64,000 bases of DNA, taken from positions 1-64,000 of the forward strand of contig DAINAR010000004.1 in NCBI GenBank assembly GCA_036733345.1. Direction: 5' to 3'. The notes beneath the pieces are model-generated. The model had not been told where the DNA came from. It did no database searches and saw only the letters and a list, made by a program, of their open reading frames with translations. Positions 17,922 to 27,300 of this stretch are shown one piece after another. The translations under genes and the position numbers were made by a program. This stretch comes from JAFGMQ01 sp036733345. GTDB lineage: Bacteria > Desulfobacterota > DSM-4660 > Desulfatiglandales > Desulfatiglandaceae. Each line of letters starts with the position of its first letter. The first letter of the stretch is position 1.

Positions 17922-19778
17922 TTACTTTTTCAATGGCAGAATTGCATTTTCAGGACAAACCTGCGCGCAGACAGAACATCCGATACAGAGGTTCTCATCA
18001 ATTTCAACCTGTTCCCCATCCAGATACATTGCGGGGCATGCCAGCAGGTTGATGCAATCCCTGTGGTTTTGACACTTGTTTTTATTCACATAAAAGGGCC
18101 TGGACTTTTTGAACTGCTTGGTTGCCTTTGCAAAAAGCGGGCACATCTCTTTCGATATAATGACAGATATACCCTCGAATTCCTTGGTGGCCTGAACAGC
18201 TTCTATGGTCTTTTTCAGTTGAAAGGGTTTGACCACATGAATATCTTTCACACCCAGCCCTCTGACAAGGTCTTCAATAGATATCTGATCCATCTCATCA
18301 CCCCAGCCGATTGGTCCGGCATCAATGCCCGGATGAGGCTGGTGTCCTGTCATGGCGGTTGTCCCGTTATCCAGGATTACAAGAGTAAAGTTGTGTTTGT
18401 TATGAATCGCATTCACCAGGCCTGTAATGCCGGAATGGAAAAAGGTGGAATCGCCAATAAATGATACAACCTTTCTATCATTTGTCTTTGAAAACCCGCA
18501 TCCTGAACTGGCGGAAGAACCCATACAAATGACAAAATCAGCCATTGAAATAGGCGGCAGAAGACCTAATGTATAGCACCCGATGTCTGTTGGATAAATG
18601 GACTCAGCTCCGTAGACCTGCTTTACACAGTAGTATGTGGCCCTGTGGGGGCAGCCTGCGCAGAGATTTGGCGGCCGTCCCGGGAGTTCCATCATACCGG
18701 AAAGATCTACCTGCTCCGGCGCCTTGTAATCAATACCGAAATATTCGGCGATAACTGAGCGGACCATACCCGGATCATACTCAAACAGTCGTGAAAAAGC
18801 TCCGACGCCCTTGCCCTTGATTGGAATGGTGATCCCGTTTTCCTGTGCAATGGCCTTCAGATCGGTTTCGTTAATCGGTTCACCCTCTTCAACTACAAGG
18901 ACTTTTTCCACACTTTTCAAGAATTTTAAGACTATGTCTTTAGGAAGAGGGTAGCACATTGCGAGCTTGAGAATACTGACCTTATCAGATATCCCTAAAT
19001 CCGTAACAGCGTCTTTCAAATAATTAATGCTAACACCATTTCCCACGATACCCCATTTTCCAGTACCGATAATTTCGTTGAAAGGCATCTCGGACGATAT
19101 TTTCTGAGCCTGGTCATATTTTTTCAGCAGCTCTACGTGCAGGTTACGGGAAACTGCAGGAACCGTAACAAAACGCATGGGGTTTTTACCGAAATTCCCA
19201 AGTTTTTTAATCGGCTTCAATTCACCTAACGTGACAGCCCCTCTGACATGGCTCAACCTGGTGGTAGTCCTCAATATCACAGGAAGCTCCAGTTTTTCGG
19301 ACAGTTCAAACGCATATATTGTCATGTCCTTCATTTCCTGGGTAGTCGTCGGCTCCAGCATGGGACATCCTGACAGTCTTGCATAATAACGGTTGTCCTG
19401 CTCATTCTGGCTTGAAAAAAGGGCTGGATCATCTGCACAGATGATTACCATGCCGCCCTTGACACCCGTATAGGCCAGGGTCATCAAGGGATCAGCAGCC
19501 ACATTCAAACCCACATGCTTCATGGTCACCATAGTCCTCAAACCGGATACGGCAGCCCCTGCTGCCACCTCCAGGGCGACCTTCTCATTGGTGGAATACT
19601 CAAAATAAAGATCAGTTTCCTTGCTGATTGGAAAGAATTGTTCGGGAATCTCTGAAGATGGTGTCCCAGGATAGCATGTGGCAAAGGATAAACCAGCCTC
19701 CAGGGCACCGCGGGCAATGGCCTCATTACCCAGCAGAAGCATCTGAGTTCCCGGCGCGTCTGTTAATAATTTATGCAT
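17922..19778 (-). CDS. iorA: Indolepyruvate:ferredoxin oxidoreductase subunit alpha
   Basis: A 618-residue catalytic subunit. The N-terminal pyrimidine domain has GNEAIARGALEAG, CYPGTPSSEIPE and AAGAAVSGLRTMVTMKHVG. A ThDP-binding domain (about 370-530) has CAGCPHRATYY, GCYTLG and GDSTFFHSG...ILDNGTTAMTG. The C-terminal ferredoxin domain (about 565-618) has a canonical CIGCSVCAQVCP, but its first cluster motif is spaced C-x5-C-x5-CP instead of CxxCxxC. Function is as for IorB. The nearby CoA ligase may act in the same aromatic-acid metabolism, but it is not in the same operon. Confidence 0.95.
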   Translation of the reverse strand: MHKLLTDAPGTQMLLLGNEAIARGALEAGLSFATCYPGTPSSEIPEQFFPISKETDLYFEYSTNEKVALEVAAGAAVSGLRTMVTMKHVGLNVAADPLMTLAYTGVKGGMVIICADDPALFSSQNEQDNRYYARLSGCPMLEPTTTQEMKDMTIYAFELSEKLELPVILRTTTRLSHVRGAVTLGELKPIKKLGNFGKNPMRFVTVPAVSRNLHVELLKKYDQAQKISSEMPFNEIIGTGKWGIVGNGVSINYLKDAVTDLGISDKVSILKLAMCYPLPKDIVLKFLKSVEKVLVVEEGEPINETDLKAIAQENGITIPIKGKGVGAFSRLFEYDPGMVRSVIAEYFGIDYKAPEQVDLSGMMELPGRPPNLCAGCPHRATYYCVKQVYGAESIYPTDIGCYTLGLLPPISMADFVICMGSSASSGCGFSKTNDRKVVSFIGDSTFFHSGITGLVNAIHNKHNFTLVILDNGTTAMTGHQPHPGIDAGPIGWGDEMDQISIEDLVRGLGVKDIHVVKPFQLKKTIEAVQATKEFEGISVIISKEMCPLFAKATKQFKKSRPFYVNKNKCQNHRDCINLLACPAMYLDGEQVEIDENLCIGCSVCAQVCPENAILPLKK

Positions 19779-20187
19779 TTTTTCCCCCGGTTATTTCAGG
19801 TTAGAGTTTTTCACTTTTTGTACATTGAATCAAAACACTGAATTCAACAAAAAGTACTGTACCATAAAAACCAAAATATGAATGGGTTTTTGGTTATTGA
19901 TAGTTTAAGCACCAAAACTATCGGTGGATACACAGCCATAATACAGCTAATCTACGGCTATATTACAGCCCTACTTAAACACCGGAAATATGTCAAGATA
20001 ATTCGGCCTGACATCTCCTCCGGACCTCCTAAATAGAGGAAATTAGATGCAGGATACCTGAAACCGGCACCCTGCAATTTATATTTAAGCCAACCGTATC
20101 CCTATAAATATTCATCTTGAAGATTCTTCAACTTAAAACAGGGGATACGCTCACTGTACAATTTATTGCGGCAGGCAAGTCTCCTGG
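19779..20187. other. iorA upstream region with inverted repeat
   Basis: No gene is seen. GATAGTTT-N8-AAACTATC (19899-19922) is a perfect 8-bp inverted repeat about 120 bp upstream of iorA and could be an operator. Nearby 19935-19975 carries related short direct repeats (ACAGCCATAATACAGC / ACGGCTATATTACAGC). Confidence 0.35.
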
Positions 20188-21762
20188 TTATAACTTAAAA
20201 CTTTCCGCCATCCCTGAAAATTTTTCCCTCAATTTCGGCTTTTCAATCTTGCCTGTCGGGTTTCGAGGCACATCTTCGAAGAAGACCTTCCTGGGTCTCT
20301 TGTACCTGGGTATTGCCTCGCAAGAGGCAAAGAATTCGTCCTCTGTCATTTCCTGACCGGGTTTAAGCTGGACAACAGCGACTGCAATTTCACCCAGTCG
20401 TTCATCAGGAATTCCAATAACAGCGGCGTCTTGAATCTTTGAATTTTCCATCAGTGCATCTTCCACTTCCACAGGAAAAATATTCTCGCCACCGGAGATA
20501 ATAACATCCTTTTTTCTATCTACAAGCCAGATAAAACCATCTTCATCGACCCTTGCCATGTCACCGGTAAGAAGCCATCCGTCGAAAAGAGACTTTTCTG
20601 TAGCTTCCGGGTTTTTATAATACTCCTTCATTACTCCGGGGCCTTTTACCATTAGTTCGCCAGGCTGGCCTTTGGCCACTGTTTTTAATTCCTCATCCAC
20701 TATCTTGAATTCCCAGTCAAATCCGGGGACTCCTATGGCTCCGACTTTATGAAGATTCTCAATGCCAAGATGGACACAGCCGGGACCTGTACTCTCACTC
20801 AACCCGTAATTGGTATCATAATCATGATTCGGGAAGACCTTTTTCCAGTTCTTTATAAGGCTTGGAGGAACCGGCTGGGCGCCTATATGCATCAAACGCC
20901 ACTGGTCGAGTTCATAGTCATCGAGATTCACATCTCCGTTTTCAATTGCAATGAGTATATCCTGAGCCCATGGGACCAGAACCCACACAATGGTTGCCTT
21001 TTCCTCAGATACCGCTTCAAGTATCCACTTGGGGCTTACTCCCTTTAAAATTACAGCCTTGGCGCCAACGATAAAGTTTCCAAACCAGTGCATCTTGGCT
21101 CCGGTGTGGTATAGAGGAGGAATACATACGAAATTATCCTCATGTGTCTGGTTATGGTGACGGTTCTCAATGATACACGCAGCCTCAAGGTTTCTTTGGG
21201 TTAAGAGAATCGGCTTGGGTGTTCCGGTAGTACCCGATGTGAAATATAGTCCTGCCTCATCAGTAATAGAAACAGGTATATTTGGATCTTCAGTTGATCC
21301 TGTCATCACAAAATCTTCATAAGGCTCAGCATAATCAGGTTTGAGATTGGCTGGACCAAGAAAAACGTAGTCCGTAATTGTCTCATCAAGACTTGATTTA
21401 ATCGAGTTAATACGATCGATGAATTCCTCCCCGAAGATCATTACCTTGCCTTCGGCGATCTTTGCACACTTCTGGATGTCCTCAGCAGTAAAACGGAAAT
21501 TCAGCGGAACGGCCCATGCGCCAGTCCTTAAAATTCCAAAATATGCCGGAAGCCATTCAATACAATTCATCATGAGATGAATAACCTTATCTCCTTTTTT
21601 CACACCCTTTTTAATCAGGGCATTGGCTATCCTGTTTGCCAGATCATCAAATTCCTTCCATGTAATAACCACTCTCTTGTTTTTTGCAGGTTCTCTTTCA
21701 ATAAGGGCAATTTCATCCCCATACATCCTCGCGTTTCTTGCTAATATTTCCGAAATAATCAT
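20188..21762 (-). CDS. AMP-forming acyl/aryl-CoA ligase
   Basis: A class I adenylate-forming enzyme (524 aa). The P-loop YFTSGTTGTPKP lies at about 176-187, the A5 block NYGLSESTGPG at about 315-325, the TGDMARVDEDGF...DRKKD hinge at about 410-430 and the catalytic Lys region NPTGKIEKPK at about 505-514. It activates a carboxylic acid as an acyl-adenylate and transfers it to CoA. The substrate cannot be assigned; fatty, branched or aryl acids are possible. ATG at 21762 has AGGAGG 6 nt upstream. It appears monocistronic. Confidence 0.85.
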   Translation of the reverse strand: MIISEILARNARMYGDEIALIEREPAKNKRVVITWKEFDDLANRIANALIKKGVKKGDKVIHLMMNCIEWLPAYFGILRTGAWAVPLNFRFTAEDIQKCAKIAEGKVMIFGEEFIDRINSIKSSLDETITDYVFLGPANLKPDYAEPYEDFVMTGSTEDPNIPVSITDEAGLYFTSGTTGTPKPILLTQRNLEAACIIENRHHNQTHEDNFVCIPPLYHTGAKMHWFGNFIVGAKAVILKGVSPKWILEAVSEEKATIVWVLVPWAQDILIAIENGDVNLDDYELDQWRLMHIGAQPVPPSLIKNWKKVFPNHDYDTNYGLSESTGPGCVHLGIENLHKVGAIGVPGFDWEFKIVDEELKTVAKGQPGELMVKGPGVMKEYYKNPEATEKSLFDGWLLTGDMARVDEDGFIWLVDRKKDVIISGGENIFPVEVEDALMENSKIQDAAVIGIPDERLGEIAVAVVQLKPGQEMTEDEFFASCEAIPRYKRPRKVFFEDVPRNPTGKIEKPKLREKFSGMAESFKL

Positions 21763-22256
21763 AACAATCCTCCTGAAAAACCAATAATTTATAGTTTTAA
21801 AATAATATTAAAACCTTGCTATTATTACTAATTGAGCCATCATTAAATCTACTGGCAGGTCTACACAAAATAAATAAATATCCTGCTTTTGGCTTCTCTT
21901 TCACTCTTTAAGATTACTGTTTACTTCAGCCTCAGGACTCCAGAGTCCAGTTAAACAAAAAAGGTTTGACCCACCATAAAGGTGAATTCAATCCGTCCCT
22001 CATATGACGAGAATGAAAGAATAAGCAGATGCTGAATAAGACTTCTCTGTCAGTAGCATGCATAACAGGCTACATAAATATCCCTTTTGTCGATAGCTAA
22101 AGAGAAGCGTTCAGATTATCGCAAAAAGACTCTAAAAAATATGCTTACTGCTGTCAAGACAAATCACAAGCACGGATTTGAAATCATAATAGCTGAGTTG
22201 GCATATTATTTTTTTTCAAATCAGTCTCAGTAATACCAAATGTTAACAATTTAATC
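21763..22256. other. Intergenic region, nothing recognised
   Basis: 494 bp of AT-rich DNA between the CoA ligase start and the TPR gene end. I see no ORF of interest, RNA gene or repeat. A strong terminator for the TPR gene is not apparent. Confidence 0.5.
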
Positions 22257-22934
22257 TTAAAGACGAGCATTGACCATTGAGATAAATGGAGATGTTTCAT
22301 GTTGCTGAACAAAAGTTTTCAAGGTTTCTTTAGCCTTTTCATGCTGACCATCAAGCCTGAAAAGCCTTGCCAGGCTCAACATTGCCATTTCATTAAAAGG
22401 ATTAGTTTTAGCGTTTGCAACAGGGCTCAAAATCTCAATAGCCTTTTTAAGATCACCTGTGGATTCATAACATGTAGCTATTGCCAAATTTGCCAGAGCT
22501 CCATACGGGTCCTTTGAAACTTTGTGCAAAAACTTCTTATAAAAAACTACTGCTTCATCATACTTTTCGTCACGATATTCAAGATAACCAACCTGTGAAA
22601 GTGCCAGGCTGGCGGTCTTTGACAAAGCGTATTCATCAATTACTTTTTTAAATAATTCTTCTGATTTCTTTAACTTATCATTATCAGCATCGGGCATCAT
22701 ATTGCTGGACAGTAAATTATAAGCCTCATTATAGAGCTCCTGGCCCTTCTTATTGACATAGTTCAAATATGTTAACCCACCGAGGTAAGCTAAAATGAGT
22801 ACACAGATAGCGAATCCTATTATCTTTAATTGATGCTGGTGTCTTCTTATATTATTGGCAACTCTTGCGGAAAATGTTAAAAATTCATCTTCTTTTTTAA
22901 GAAGTTGCTTGCGTGTTATCTTTTTCTTTGCCAT
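22257..22934 (-). CDS. Membrane-anchored tetratricopeptide-repeat protein
   Basis: 225 residues. It has a basic N-terminus (KKKITRKQLLKKE), one membrane segment (about 39-58) and TPR-like helices over about 75-225 (segments with YNEAYNLL, EELFKKVIDEY, AVVFYKKFL and KAIEILSPV). The layout resembles YfgM-type ancillary proteins of the Sec/BAM pathway, but that is only a resemblance. Its neighbours give no functional clue. Confidence 0.75.
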   Translation of the reverse strand: MAKKKITRKQLLKKEDEFLTFSARVANNIRRHQHQLKIIGFAICVLILAYLGGLTYLNYVNKKGQELYNEAYNLLSSNMMPDADNDKLKKSEELFKKVIDEYALSKTASLALSQVGYLEYRDEKYDEAVVFYKKFLHKVSKDPYGALANLAIATCYESTGDLKKAIEILSPVANAKTNPFNEMAMLSLARLFRLDGQHEKAKETLKTFVQQHETSPFISMVNARL

Positions 22935-23237
22935 ACATTACCCCATATTTTTTAAAGGTCCTTAGCCACAATTGCGACAGGGGATTTTTAACAAAAGCGT
23001 ACAGTTCCGTCAAGGCAAAAAGCCCCCTTGGCTTTTATTGTTTAAAACTCGATAATCCATTAACATTAATCAGCATAATGAAACAGACAACCAATATAAA
23101 AAAAACAGGCAAAGCCTTTTAATGAGTCACATTTAAAGTAAGTCCCAATGATAACGATATGCAGAACAAAGCAGACGCTGATCTTTTTAGCAAGCTTCAA
23201 TCAATACCTGTCTGATTTTTATCCAAGGAGATAAGGC
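22935..23237. other. Divergent promoter region, TPR gene / dedA
   Basis: 303 bp between divergent genes. It should contain both promoters, but I cannot place them. The imperfect palindrome AAAGCC...GGCTTT at about 23019-23037 is the only structure I notice. Confidence 0.4.
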
Positions 23238-23858
23238 ATGGAATATCTGGAAAATTTGCTGGGTTTAATTAACTCTCTCCCCAATTATCTTGTCTATCTT
23301 ATTCTGGCTGTAAGTGCATTTGTAGAGAATATTTTTCCACCTATCCCCGGAGATACAATAACTGCATTTGGAGCATTTCTTGTTGGAGCCAAAAGGCTTC
23401 ATTTCCTCGGTGTTTACATATCCACAGTCATTGGAAGCCTTTCGGGATTCATGTTTCTCTTCTGGATAGGGATCTTGCTGGGAAGAAAATTCTTTATTGA
23501 GAAAGACCGCTGGGTTTTTAAGGCCCGTGATATCATAAGGGCAGAAGCATGGTTTAAAAAATATGGTTACTACCTGATATTATTGAACAGGTTTTTTCCT
23601 GGAATTCGCTCAGTTATCTCCTTATCAGGAGGTATATCAGGAATGAGGACATCAAAAGTAGCACTTCTGGCCTTTTTTAGCTCCTGTGTATGGAATCTCA
23701 TCTGGATATATTTGGGGTATACCCTTGGAAACAACTGGGAGGCAGTAAAAAGCAAAATTGCTGATCTCATGCTTTATTACAATTATTTTGTACTGGCTCT
23801 TATAGGGATTCTGATACTTTTTTTTGTTCTGAAAGGAATTTTAGTGGGTAAGAAATAA
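23238..23858 (+). CDS. DedA-family membrane protein
   Basis: A 206-residue polytopic protein of the DedA/VTT superfamily. Family segments are FVENIFPPIPGD (about 28-39) with the acidic pair, and NRFFPGIRSVISLSGGISGM (about 118-137) with the conserved FxPGxR. DedA proteins support membrane homeostasis and flip lipid carriers such as undecaprenyl phosphate or PE in studied cases; the substrate here is unknown. ATG at 23238 has AAGGAG upstream. Confidence 0.93.
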   Translation: MEYLENLLGLINSLPNYLVYLILAVSAFVENIFPPIPGDTITAFGAFLVGAKRLHFLGVYISTVIGSLSGFMFLFWIGILLGRKFFIEKDRWVFKARDIIRAEAWFKKYGYYLILLNRFFPGIRSVISLSGGISGMRTSKVALLAFFSSCVWNLIWIYLGYTLGNNWEAVKSKIADLMLYYNYFVLALIGILILFFVLKGILVGKK

Positions 23859-23869
23859 CATCTAATTAG

Positions 23870-24193
23870 ATACTTGATATTTCGCCGGCTGCTGCTATCT
23901 GCATGGCAGGCATCAGAATATTTCCAAAAACCAGGCTCTCTATCATAGCTGAGCAGGAAGGCATGATAAATTCGGGAGAAGATTTTCTGAATCCTGTTTT
24001 TTATGTTTCAGACGCAATAAAGGAGGAAATACTGCCATTTCTTGAAGTTTTTTCAAAGTATAATAGAACATGGATATTTCCCGGCATGAATATCAACATG
24101 GATATTACGCTTCAAAAGAAGTTGCGGCGTTTTGGTATCAAATGTCCCTTATGGGAGTATATGAGAATGGGGGAAAAGCTCAGGAAGCAATAA
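23870..24193 (+). pseudogene. C-terminal remnant of a B12-binding radical SAM protein
   Basis: The translated segment (GIRIFPKTRL, IAEQEGMI, EDFLNPVFYVS, FGIKCPLWEYM) resembles the last 100 residues of COG1032-type radical SAM/B12-binding enzymes. The B12 domain and the CxxxCxxC core are absent. The frame is closed by a stop at 23867-23869 only a few bases after dedA ends, so this is a 5'-truncated relic. A translation start at ATG 23903 is possible but there is no convincing ribosome binding site. Confidence 0.6.
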
Positions 24194-24194
24194 C

Positions 24195-24315
24195 TTATCC
24201 GAATACATCCAATCATGCTATATCCGCTTTCATAAACCTCCTCATCCTGTTTAAAAGAAACCTGAAAAAATTGATAATTGATCCTGAGTGCCTGAAGTAG
24301 AATAAAAAGTATGCC
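24195..24315 (+). repeat. 121-bp direct repeat, copy 1
   Basis: Matches 35430-35550 over 121 bp with 9 mismatches and no gaps; similarity stops sharply at both ends. Both copies keep the same open frame (YPNTSNH...NLLILFK...DP-CLK) ending in the same TAG. The pair brackets the giant secreted-protein gene and the toxin-antitoxin operon. Confidence 0.85.
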
Positions 24316-24338
24316 ATGAAAAACCATAAATGGTTGTT

Positions 24339-27300
24339 CTATTCCAAGAGAAGCATTAACCAAGGCATACCCTTAGATGCTAAGATGGTAAAAAGGCCCT
24401 GAATAGTTCCTTTGCCTGGATCGAGCAATGGTTCGATTTTAAGCACACAGTTGACAGATGCCTCCCCAGTTACAGTCCAATCATAGCTTCCAGTATTTGG
24501 CGCGCTCGCAACGATGGTATCAAATGTGCCCTCCTTTCCTCCATGCCGTGATAAAGATATCTTTACGTTTCCGTTGATCCCTTGTGTCTCCCATCTTATA
24601 GGCATCTGCCTCTTGTCATTCCAACTTGAACCCTGACTCGGCATCGTAATATACAAACGATCCGCGTATTTATTCTGTCCACCTCGAACCTCCCGGACAT
24701 AACAGCCGCTTGTTTTATATTCATAGTGAATGAGGCCACTCTGGAAATTAATTCTCCAGGTGCTGTCGCAATCGTAGTTACACGAAGTAGACGACCAGTA
24801 ATAGGATGATTCCGTATTAGGGAAATGGTCTATATCTATGGCAGGCTCGCATGATTTGAATTTCACAATAGAACTAAGTTCTCTCCTGTTGGGCAGTCGC
24901 CAGTCATAATATCCGGCAAGGTCATTGGTCTCGCAGTGATTAATTGCGTCTTCCCAGTTCATTATTCCATCTGTTTCCTTTTGCCACATAAGTCCGGTAT
25001 AAAAGTCTGTTATAGTTCCGTCGCCGTTATCAATGTAGGTACTATCAATCTGTCGACCTCGTACTGCTCTAACATAACGGACACTGTACTTGGGGCTATA
25101 TGCAATGATGCCATAACCGAAAGAGATGTCCCATGCGCCGCTGTTATCACTGGCGCGCGTAGTAGACGACCAGTAACGGGGTGACAGTTGTGTGTTAAGG
25201 AAATAGTCCGTATCTACAGCTGGGTCATAACACCCGAGGTTTACAATAGATGCCAGCTCTTTTATTGTCGGTACACTCCAGTCTGAAAATCCTCCGAATC
25301 CACTCGAATTAAGTTCATTAATAAAGTCCTCCGTATCCGTACCGTCTCCCTGTGTTCCCTCATTTCCACCGTTGGTCACCGTGTTACTATCGTACCAGGT
25401 ATATTGATTGTCTTTATCGTGAATGCTTCCGTCATCTGTTTTTACTTCCCATATCAATCCCGTAACATTGTCTCGCACCATGACCCACTCTGCGGCGGAA
25501 TCCGGCAAATCATTCCCGCTTGCATCAAGTTTTGTATACCAAGGCGGGTTTATTGTATAGTCGGAATCCTCGCCGAATGTGCCTGTATATGAAGTAGTCT
25601 GGCCTGTGTCGGAAATGGGGGCTCCCTGTCTGCCCGAAACAACGGTCAATGTCACTGCGATTGTCTGGGGGGAATTGCTCGCTCCTGGATCGCTTATTGT
25701 GATAGTGGCGTAATGCTCCCCTGGCGCAAGCCCTTTGGTTGTATAGGTCACCTTGATAGCATCATGCTCCCCGGTTGAAGACCCGCTTAAGGGATCACAG
25801 GAAAGCCAGGGCGCATCCGTGCTTACAGAATAATTCAGTGTCCCTACTCCTGAGTTCCACACCTCAAACCCCTGATTATAGGCATTCTGGTTCTGCCAGC
25901 AGGCGTTGGTAAGGGAAGCAAGGCTTAGAGATATTTCAGGGCCTTCTTGCGGGAAATAAGTGACTGTAAGCGTATCATCTCCCGGAGGGTTCCCAGCCGC
26001 GTCTTGAGCGTTTACTGTGATTACGTTCTCACCTTCATATAGGACTATACCTTCAGCGCTCCACGATTCCGTGCCATTGCATGTTCCGCTCCCACCCTGA
26101 TTGTTTGACCAGGTTACCTCTGTCACTGCTACATTGTCCCAGGCCGTGCCAGCAATGTTTAAGGCATTGTTCTGTGTTTCATAAGTCGGGCCGGAGGTAG
26201 GCTGGGTAATTGTCACCGTCGGTGAGGTCGTGTCAGGGATACATGCCTGCGTTAAATAAAAAATTTGAGGACTGTTCGTTGCGGTAGGGGCACTAACCGT
26301 AATTGTACCGGTACGTTCCGTTCCCTGGTTTTTTGAATAACTCACACTTACTACCCCGTTTCCAATTCCGGCTGTGCCACTTAATATTGTCAACCAAGGT
26401 TCACTTACTGAGGCCGACCATGGACTGTTCGTATTCCCTGTGTGCACATCAAATGTTGCAATACCGGAATCAGCAGAAACGATTCTCGATATAGGCGAAA
26501 GAAAAATTTGAACGGTCTCTACGCATACTGATTGTTCAGATGAAAGATCCGATTCGCCAACAGCATTCACAGCTGCGACCCGATAGTAGTAACATGAGCC
26601 ACCTTCTACCCCTGAATGTTCAAAGTCAGTGGTAACGGTCTCCGGCATCTTTTGACTTAACTTTGTGACTCCTGGAGTTGTGCCCCAGTAAACAACGTAG
26701 CCTGTCGCATTTGCAGCCTGATCCCACGAGATGAAATTGCTGTTATTATACTTCTGATTAATTACACTAAGCCCCTTTGGTATCTCAGGCAGAGAAATCG
26801 CCAAACAAACAGAGACTTCAGGCGATAATGCAGATTCACCTGACTGATTTACAGCCGACACTCTGTAATAATAACTAGAGCCAGCAAGTAAATCGGCATG
26901 AGTAACTCTTAGTTCTTCGGTTTCCGTCAAAAGCTGGCTTGATAACGTAACGCCCGGGGTGGAATCCCAGTATACTTTAAAACTCGTAGCATCTCCCCCA
27001 GAGTTCCAGCTAATGATATTCTGGTCCAAAGAACTCTGGTAAGTCGCGGTAACATCATAAGGCACCTGAGGAACGGATGCAGGCACACAAACAGACACCT
27101 CCTCCGCAGAGAGCTCTGATTCGCCGACTGAATTTATGGCAGCAACTTTATAATAATAGCAGGAGCCTTTTTCAACACCAGTGTGACCAAAATCAAGTGT
27201 GACAGTTTCCGGCATCACCTGACTTGCTTTAGTCACCCCGGGACTTGTCCCCCAATAGACTTTATAACCAGTGGTATCTGTTGACTGGTTCCAAGTAATA

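Noticed and set aside
24070..24300. A separate 76-codon gene overlapping the radical-SAM relic
   Set aside because: It lies in another frame of the relic and then enters the direct repeat; there is no supporting start signal.
24690..25620. Diversity-generating retroelement target, because DUF1566 domains can be variable proteins
   Set aside because: There is no reverse transcriptase, template repeat or accessory gene within the window, and the two DUF1566 copies are not near-identical DNA repeats.
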